Assembly: GCA_004562765.1 (NCBI GenBank)
Contig: SFRL01000044.1
Span: forward strand, 1 to 27,989
Source: a bacterium
Lineage (GTDB): Bacteria > Bacillota > Clostridia > Lachnospirales > Lachnospiraceae
DNA: 27,989 nt
Direction of reading: 5' to 3'
The notes under the pieces are model-generated. The model made no database searches. It worked only from the letters and a program-made list of their open reading frames with translations, and had not been told where the DNA came from. A program made the translations under genes and the position numbers. This document shows positions 22,917-27,989 of this stretch, piece by piece. Position 1 is the stretch's first letter. Every line of letters begins with the position of its first letter.

Positions 22917-25745
22917 TCAGACCAAACAATTCCGTGCCGTCACGATTGATCGTTCCAGTTCCAGCTTCTCAAGAGCAGAGATTCCGTCCGTAAAGCAGAT
23001 CTCCAATTCATTCCTTCCCTTCTTCATCTGCAGCTGCACCTGCGTCTTGTGCTGCTGCGTGATCACGCCGTCTGCCCAGACCGGATCGGAGGCTTCTCCC
23101 GCGCGGTAATCCTCCGGCAGAATAGCCATCTTTGTCCATTCCTCAGTCACCGTTCGATTTCGCACCAGAACCTCCAGCGGCACACCGGGCAGGATCGGAT
23201 TGGAAGGCGCAAAGAAAAGCGTCAGCCGGTACTCCCCCTCTTCGCAGTCCTCCGCACGATAAACGGCAGACACACTCACATCCTCCTGAAATTTTGCCAC
23301 AAAAGGATATGCCTTGACGGCACTCTCTTCTTTTCCGAAATCGGCCAACGTGAGGATCCGTTCATCCGCACATGCAAAATCCTTTGCCGGGATCGTGATC
23401 CTTTGTCTTTCCCGCACTCCGCACACATGTATCTCTACCACCGTATCATCACTGCGGAGAAGGAGCTTTCCATCCCTGGGATTCGAAGGAATCGTCTCTT
23501 TTCTGTGCAGATACAGGTATTCCTGATCCGTCACCGTCCGGTTCGTCACCTCCCACGTAAACCAGTCGCTCTCCTGCGCTTCTATCGCAAAAGAAAAGCT
23601 GCCGGTTCCGTCGTTGGCAATCTCGACCACAACCTCTCCGTCTTCTTTCCACACCAGATCCCGGATCTCCAGACAATCCGGCGTTCCGTAATTTTTCTGG
23701 TAAACCTCGGACTCGCCCCTGCGCGAAACGACCATGCGAGGGTGTCCAAAGGGCTCTACCTGACAAATGACAGGATAACGGCAGCCGTCCTCGTTCCACT
23801 TTTGAAAGCCGATATGGCTTGAATCCCACATACCCGACCATTTGCCACCGTTTCTTTCTCCGGCAGTTTCGATCAGTTCCCGGTCCAGACGGATACACAT
23901 GCGGACGCAGTCAGCATACCGGTTTGCGAGCACTTTTCCCTGTCTTGCATAATGCTCATTCAATCCCGCGTATATCTGCATCCGGATCAGATTAAAGCCC
24001 ATCCGCAGCTGATCTGCGATCATGCTGTAAAATGCCGTTTTCGCAGTCTGTGGGATCTCCGTTTCCAGAGCTGTCAGCCTTCGCTCCAGTTCTTCCATGC
24101 GCTCCAGCATGTGCCATGCCTCGTCGCCGACGCCATATGTATGTGCATCCAATGCCTCCGGTCTTCGCTTCCCGATGATCAGGATACCCTCAGTCAAAAC
24201 TTCTGCCAGCCGTCTGATCTGTCCGACACATAACTGGCTGCCAAACTGTTGTTTCAACCATTGCTCCGTGAACTGTCCCGTCCGGTTTGGCACACTCCAT
24301 GTTTCATAGTCATAAGCCAATGCCATAAAATACGATAATGGAAACTCATTGCCTTTCAAGTCTCCCACATTGACCATCCACACCTGTCTGACGCCCTGCT
24401 CGTAAGCGATGGTCATCTGCTCCCAGATCGCTGTCAGAGGCGTACTGTTGATCCACTCATACGAGATCGGATCTCCGTGATAGTCCAGATGATAATACAT
24501 GCCGTATCCGGCAGGATGTATGTTCTCTCTCGGCGGAAGATATCTCATATGTCCAAAGTTATCCTCGCAGAACAGGAGGATCACATCCTCCAGGCCGTCC
24601 CACTCCCGAAGTCCCGGTGTCGTCTCGTCGCCATAATAATATGCTTCTACTTCCTTGTAAATGGCCAGCATCATCGGCTGCATCACACCGTTTTTTGTTC
24701 CGTACTGTGCGATCATCCGCTTTTGGTTTGTAATGATATCCTTTAAGATCTCTATATGTTCTGCCAGCGAATCCGCGCCTTGCATGACACTGTCTCTTTC
24801 CCCGCGCATACCGACAGTTATGATGGATTCATAGTTTCCGCTCCGCTTTAAACCATCCTCCCAGTAGCGGAGCAGTCCATCCTTATTTATCGCATAATTC
24901 CACGCATTTCCATAAGGTGACTGTTCCCCACGATACACATCCCACTCCTCGCCCGCGCGCAGGCACGGCTCATGATGTGAGTTTCCGATGATGACACCAT
25001 ACAGATCCGCCAGCCTTGCACTCTCCTCTCCCGGTCCGTCGAGGGCAAAAGATGAGCTCCACATGGCAGGCCACAGATAATTGCCCTTCAGTCGGAGCAG
25101 CAGTTCAAACACATGATCATACATCTCTGCTGTAAAACCGCCGAAATGATCGGTTGTCCAGTTTCCGAAACAGGGCCATTCATCATTGATAAAAAATCCG
25201 CGATATCTGACCGACGGTTCCTTTGAGACCATCTCGATCTCTTTTCCGACGGTCATGCTGCTCTTTTGTACAGGCTTTGCATCTCCCCAATACACAAGCG
25301 GGCTGACACCCATCAGTTCCGACAGATGAAACATGCCGTAAATGGTTCCCCGCTTATCACTTCCGCAGATGAGCAACAGCTGATCGCAGCACCCTTTCAG
25401 ATCCGTGCCCGCCAATAAAGCAGCGTTTCCTTCTTCAGCATCTTCTGCTTCTTCCAACAGAAAACATGCAAATACTTCATTCTTTCCTCTGACCTGAGAC
25501 AGATCCACGACTCCCTGCTGTTCCAGCTGCTCCAACAGAACACTCTTTCCGACGGTAGCAAATAGTACCAGCGATTCTACAGGTTTTTTATGCAATGCAT
25601 CGGGAACACAGACAATATCCGTTCTGTGTCCCGACACAATCTCCATATCACCGGCCACCTTCCGGGCGATCTCATAAATACCTTTTTCACAATCCCTTTC
25701 CAACCCAAAGCATACTGCTTTTTCTTTACAAAATAGCTCCATCAA
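22917..25745 (-). CDS. GH115 xylan alpha-1,2-glucuronidase
   Basis: 942 residues, no signal peptide, so cytoplasmic. GH115 enzymes remove (4-O-methyl-)glucuronic acid from xylan and xylo-oligosaccharides. Typical sequence blocks are GSDKRGTIYGMFHLSELMGVSP with WGD, then VRYRGFFINDEWPCFGNWT, LKGNYLWPAMWSSSF, GVIIGNSHHEPCLRAGEEW, ITVGMRGERDS, LLFCEDNFGHMRYLP, GYGMYYHLDYHGDP and QVWMVNVGDLKGNEFPLSYFM. The N-terminal domain (about 1-170) and the C-terminal beta-rich domain (about 770-930) follow the family layout, and the length is normal. ATG 25745 follows AAAAGGAG, and a second ATG is directly adjacent. No clear promoter was seen in the 65-base gap to the chemoreceptor gene, so the two may be co-transcribed. 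No terminator is visible before GH3. Confidence 0.95.
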   Translation of the reverse strand: MMELFCKEKAVCFGLERDCEKGIYEIARKVAGDMEIVSGHRTDIVCVPDALHKKPVESLVLFATVGKSVLLEQLEQQGVVDLSQVRGKNEVFACFLLEEAEDAEEGNAALLAGTDLKGCCDQLLLICGSDKRGTIYGMFHLSELMGVSPLVYWGDAKPVQKSSMTVGKEIEMVSKEPSVRYRGFFINDEWPCFGNWTTDHFGGFTAEMYDHVFELLLRLKGNYLWPAMWSSSFALDGPGEESARLADLYGVIIGNSHHEPCLRAGEEWDVYRGEQSPYGNAWNYAINKDGLLRYWEDGLKRSGNYESIITVGMRGERDSVMQGADSLAEHIEILKDIITNQKRMIAQYGTKNGVMQPMMLAIYKEVEAYYYGDETTPGLREWDGLEDVILLFCEDNFGHMRYLPPRENIHPAGYGMYYHLDYHGDPISYEWINSTPLTAIWEQMTIAYEQGVRQVWMVNVGDLKGNEFPLSYFMALAYDYETWSVPNRTGQFTEQWLKQQFGSQLCVGQIRRLAEVLTEGILIIGKRRPEALDAHTYGVGDEAWHMLERMEELERRLTALETEIPQTAKTAFYSMIADQLRMGFNLIRMQIYAGLNEHYARQGKVLANRYADCVRMCIRLDRELIETAGERNGGKWSGMWDSSHIGFQKWNEDGCRYPVICQVEPFGHPRMVVSRRGESEVYQKNYGTPDCLEIRDLVWKEDGEVVVEIANDGTGSFSFAIEAQESDWFTWEVTNRTVTDQEYLYLHRKETIPSNPRDGKLLLRSDDTVVEIHVCGVRERQRITIPAKDFACADERILTLADFGKEESAVKAYPFVAKFQEDVSVSAVYRAEDCEEGEYRLTLFFAPSNPILPGVPLEVLVRNRTVTEEWTKMAILPEDYRAGEASDPVWADGVITQQHKTQVQLQMKKGRNELEICFTDGISALEKLELERSIVTARNCLV

Positions 25746-25810
25746 AACTCCTTTTCACCTTTTTAAGCATAATTCATTCAGAACCATGCTGCTTTTCATA
25801 AAAATGTTTT

Positions 25811-27868
25811 TTATTTGAATTTCTCCACGAGCCGGTTGATCGCCTGAACATTGTCCTCATTAACAGTTACAACATTTTGCAGATCCTCTGCCGTTGTGTT
25901 GGTGCGCTCGATCACGCTGACAATATCATCAACACCGTTTTCGTTCTCTGTCGCCGTCGTCTGAATGACATCCATCTGCTCTTTGATGCTGGCAATGGAA
26001 GATACAAATCCTGCAGATGCCTTCTCAATTTCATAAATTGCTTTCCGGATCACTTCCACAGAGTTGTCATAATCGTTGGCGATCGTCACAAATTCTTTAA
26101 ACTTGTCCGAAACATCTATTTCCATAAAACTGATGATGTCATCAAAGCATGCCCTCACATTATCGATATTGGTATTGATCTCCCCACAGATCTCCTGAAT
26201 CTGTACAGCTGTCTCCGAAGAATTCGTCGCGAGATTTCCGATCTCCTGAGCCACTACTGCGAAGCCCTTGCCCTGTTCGCCCGCTCTCGCAGCTTCAATG
26301 GAAGCATTCAGGGAAAGCAGATTTGTCTGGCTCGCGATATCCAGGATCTGTGCCACCATGTCATTGATACGTGTCAATGCCTGCAGACTCACCATCGCGG
26401 ACTCTACATTACGGCGATTTTCCTCTATCCTGTTGCCGGTCTCACTCAACGTACTACCGGCCATCTCTTTCATTACACGAGCCGTCTGGATCAATTCCTC
26501 GCTCTTTTCATTGCCATCTTTTACCTTCTCCTCAACAGCGAGCACCAGTTCGGAGATCGTGCTGATCTCATTTACTACTCCCGTGATCGCGTCATTTGTC
26601 GTACTGATTCCGGCTGCAAGCTGCTCCGTCGTCGCACAGTTGTCGCTCACAAAATCGATCAGTGTCTTCGTCGCATTATTTGTCTTTCCGGTAGACGAAT
26701 TCAAAGAATCCGTACACTCATGCAACGTCCCGACGATCTCCTGCAAAGTACTGTACAACAGATCCGTCGCCGTGGCGATCTGCCCTGCTTCATTCTTTCT
26801 TCCAATATATTTCTTGATCGCCTCAGGCTTTGTCAGTTCCAGATTCTGCAGTTGGATCAGTGAATCCTCCACGATCTTCAACGGCTTGGTACATGCCCTC
26901 ACGATCAGCAATGACAGTATGAAGATCAAAAGGAATGATACCAGACATAAAACACCGAGCATCCATTTGTTTGCAGTAGCCTTCGCATAGATCTCCTTCT
27001 GCGTGTCACTGAGCACAACCGCCCACTGACGCTCCGGTATGTAATGATAAACTGCAAGACATTCCTCCCCGGTCTCGTCCGTATATTCCAGATTTCCGAT
27101 CAGCGCATCGGGATTCTGGTTGATCTGCTCAATTACGGATAAAAGCATCGGATTTTCGATCTCCGTTGCCATCAGCTCTGCATTTTCATCGAAAATATGC
27201 GTTGCAGCCGCTACATTGATCATATAATTGCTTGCATGATCCATTCCTTCGGTCGTCACGGTGTCCAAAACCGTCTTCAGGCTGGCCGCTACCTGCGCGC
27301 CTCCCACAAAGCCGATGATCGTCTTGCCATCGGAATCATATACCGGACAATATAATGACAATACCAATTGCTGGGAAGCCGGTGAAAGCATAATACCCGT
27401 ATTGTAAACTCCACCTGCGGCTGTGAGCGCATCCTGCAGCTGCTTTAAGCGGTCACCTTCCCTCATTGTCATACCGACAGCCCCCTGATTGGAATGCGTG
27501 AGCACATGTGTCTCCCAATCAGAGATATAGATGCCCTCCCATCCGTCAAGACCGGCAAAATACTGTTCCGTAAAGCTCTGTGCTTTTTGCACAAGCGCAG
27601 GGTCTGTCGGATCCTTTAACAGTTCTGCAACAACCGGTGCCTTTCCGTAGGATGCCAGCAGAGCCTCCGCGTTTCCGACATTCTGCTCAATGATCTCAGT
27701 TTTTGCCACCAGCGTCGTGTTCATGTTGTTCATCGCTGTATCATGCATGGCACTCATCATATTACTGTTTGCAAATAAAAACAGCAATAATGTACAGACT
27801 GCCGTTACCAGCGCAGTCGACGCTGTGATCATGGTACTCATTTTTAGGTTTTTTATACCTCGTTTCAT
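25811..27868 (-). CDS. Methyl-accepting chemotaxis protein (Cache-HAMP-MCP signal)
   Basis: 685 residues. Transmembrane helix 1 covers about 13-33. An extracellular Cache-type sensing domain covers about 36-295 (GLDGWEGIYISDWETHVLTHSNQGAVGM, YCPVYDSDGKTIIGFVGGAQV). Helix 2 covers about 300-322. HAMP follows, then a long cytoplasmic coiled coil with the hairpin tip IASQTNLLSLNASIEAARAGEQGKGFAVVAQEIGNLA. It ends without a CheR-tethering pentapeptide. It signals to CheA/CheW and the flagellar motor, none of which are encoded here. Its position directly upstream of GH115 suggests chemotaxis towards a xylan-derived ligand, though this may be coincidental. The ATG follows AAAAGGGGG. I see no convincing sigma-D promoter in the 120 bases upstream. 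Confidence 0.94.
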   Translation of the reverse strand: MKRGIKNLKMSTMITASTALVTAVCTLLLFLFANSNMMSAMHDTAMNNMNTTLVAKTEIIEQNVGNAEALLASYGKAPVVAELLKDPTDPALVQKAQSFTEQYFAGLDGWEGIYISDWETHVLTHSNQGAVGMTMREGDRLKQLQDALTAAGGVYNTGIMLSPASQQLVLSLYCPVYDSDGKTIIGFVGGAQVAASLKTVLDTVTTEGMDHASNYMINVAAATHIFDENAELMATEIENPMLLSVIEQINQNPDALIGNLEYTDETGEECLAVYHYIPERQWAVVLSDTQKEIYAKATANKWMLGVLCLVSFLLIFILSLLIVRACTKPLKIVEDSLIQLQNLELTKPEAIKKYIGRKNEAGQIATATDLLYSTLQEIVGTLHECTDSLNSSTGKTNNATKTLIDFVSDNCATTEQLAAGISTTNDAITGVVNEISTISELVLAVEEKVKDGNEKSEELIQTARVMKEMAGSTLSETGNRIEENRRNVESAMVSLQALTRINDMVAQILDIASQTNLLSLNASIEAARAGEQGKGFAVVAQEIGNLATNSSETAVQIQEICGEINTNIDNVRACFDDIISFMEIDVSDKFKEFVTIANDYDNSVEVIRKAIYEIEKASAGFVSSIASIKEQMDVIQTTATENENGVDDIVSVIERTNTTAEDLQNVVTVNEDNVQAINRLVEKFK

Positions 27869-27951
27869 TTTGGAACCCCCTTTTCCATTTTCGTAGTGTC
27901 AAAAACTACCCGTTTTTATTGTTCTAAAATCCTTTAAAACCTTGATTTATT

Positions 27952-27984
27952 GGAGGTTTGCAAATAAAATGAGCAATTACCTCC
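27952..27984. other. Inverted repeat at the right edge; possible divergent gene start or terminator
   Basis: GGAGGTTTGC (27952-27961) pairs with GCAATTACCTCC (27973-27984) apart from a 2-base bulge. On the plus strand it is followed by TTTTT at the window end, the shape of an intrinsic terminator. Equally, the plus strand shows GGAGG twelve bases before ATG 27969 (MSNYLLF...), which could start a divergent gene whose ribosome site is sequestered. The window ends too soon to decide. Confidence 0.4.
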
Positions 27985-27989
27985 TTTTT

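Noticed and set aside
25877..26990. Long plus-strand open frames opposite the chemoreceptor
   Set aside because: They are complements of the repetitive coiled-coil codons of the receptor and show no recognisable domain or ribosome site.
27869..27951. Sigma-D (flagellar) promoter for the chemoreceptor
   Set aside because: I looked for TAAA-N15-GCCGATAA on the minus strand and found no acceptable match; sigma-A boxes are also weak, so no promoter is called.
1..27989. CRISPR arrays, insertion sequences, tRNA genes or phage genes
   Set aside because: No spaced direct repeats, transposase-like proteins or cloverleaf sequences were noticed by eye; the window reads as one metabolic locus.

Overview
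All convincing genes in this window lie on the minus strand. Together they form a near-complete xylan (glucuronoarabinoxylan) utilisation locus of the kind found in gut and rumen Lachnospiraceae (Roseburia/Butyrivibrio-like Firmicutes). The assignment to Lachnospiraceae is an inference. It rests on strong GGAGG-type ribosome sites, Gram-positive signal peptides, a YesM/YesN-type two-component pair, LplB/LplC-type permeases with a very large lipoprotein binding protein, a YesL (DUF624) protein, and the enzyme set. No tRNA, rRNA, CRISPR array or insertion sequence was seen, and no gene-free stretch exceeds about 160 bases.

Layout in transcription order (right to left): a membrane chemoreceptor (27868-25811); GH115 alpha-glucuronidase (25745-22917); then, behind its own extended -10 promoter, GH3 beta-xylosidase, a YesL-like membrane protein, a multidomain SGNH esterase, a CE1-like esterase and two GH43 enzymes (22820-14462), closed by a strong terminator. 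Next come a YesM-type histidine kinase and a YesN-type AraC response regulator (14303-10925), closed by a perfect 11-bp terminator hairpin. After that lies the importer: lipoprotein binding protein, two permeases, and a second, diverged binding protein that has lost its lipobox (10790-5369). Then come the only clearly secreted enzyme, a CBM22-GH10-CBM9 xylanase (start revised to GTG 5229), and a GH8 exo-oligoxylanase gene whose middle third is out of frame. At the left edge is a LacI-like ligand-binding sensor protein that lacks the usual DNA-binding N-terminus and is cut by the window edge.

Working model (inference from families): GH10 cuts xylan outside the cell. The lipoprotein and permeases import decorated xylo-oligosaccharides, with the ATPase encoded elsewhere. 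In the cytoplasm GH115 removes (methyl)glucuronic acid, the esterases remove acetyl or feruloyl groups, the GH43 enzymes remove arabinose or xylose, and GH3 (formerly also GH8) releases xylose. The kinase/regulator pair and the left-edge sensor probably control expression, and the chemoreceptor may couple the locus to motility. The most unusual sequence features are the GH8 gene broken by two compensating internal deletions, the lipobox-less second binding protein, and the three-domain SGNH protein of unassigned esterase family.
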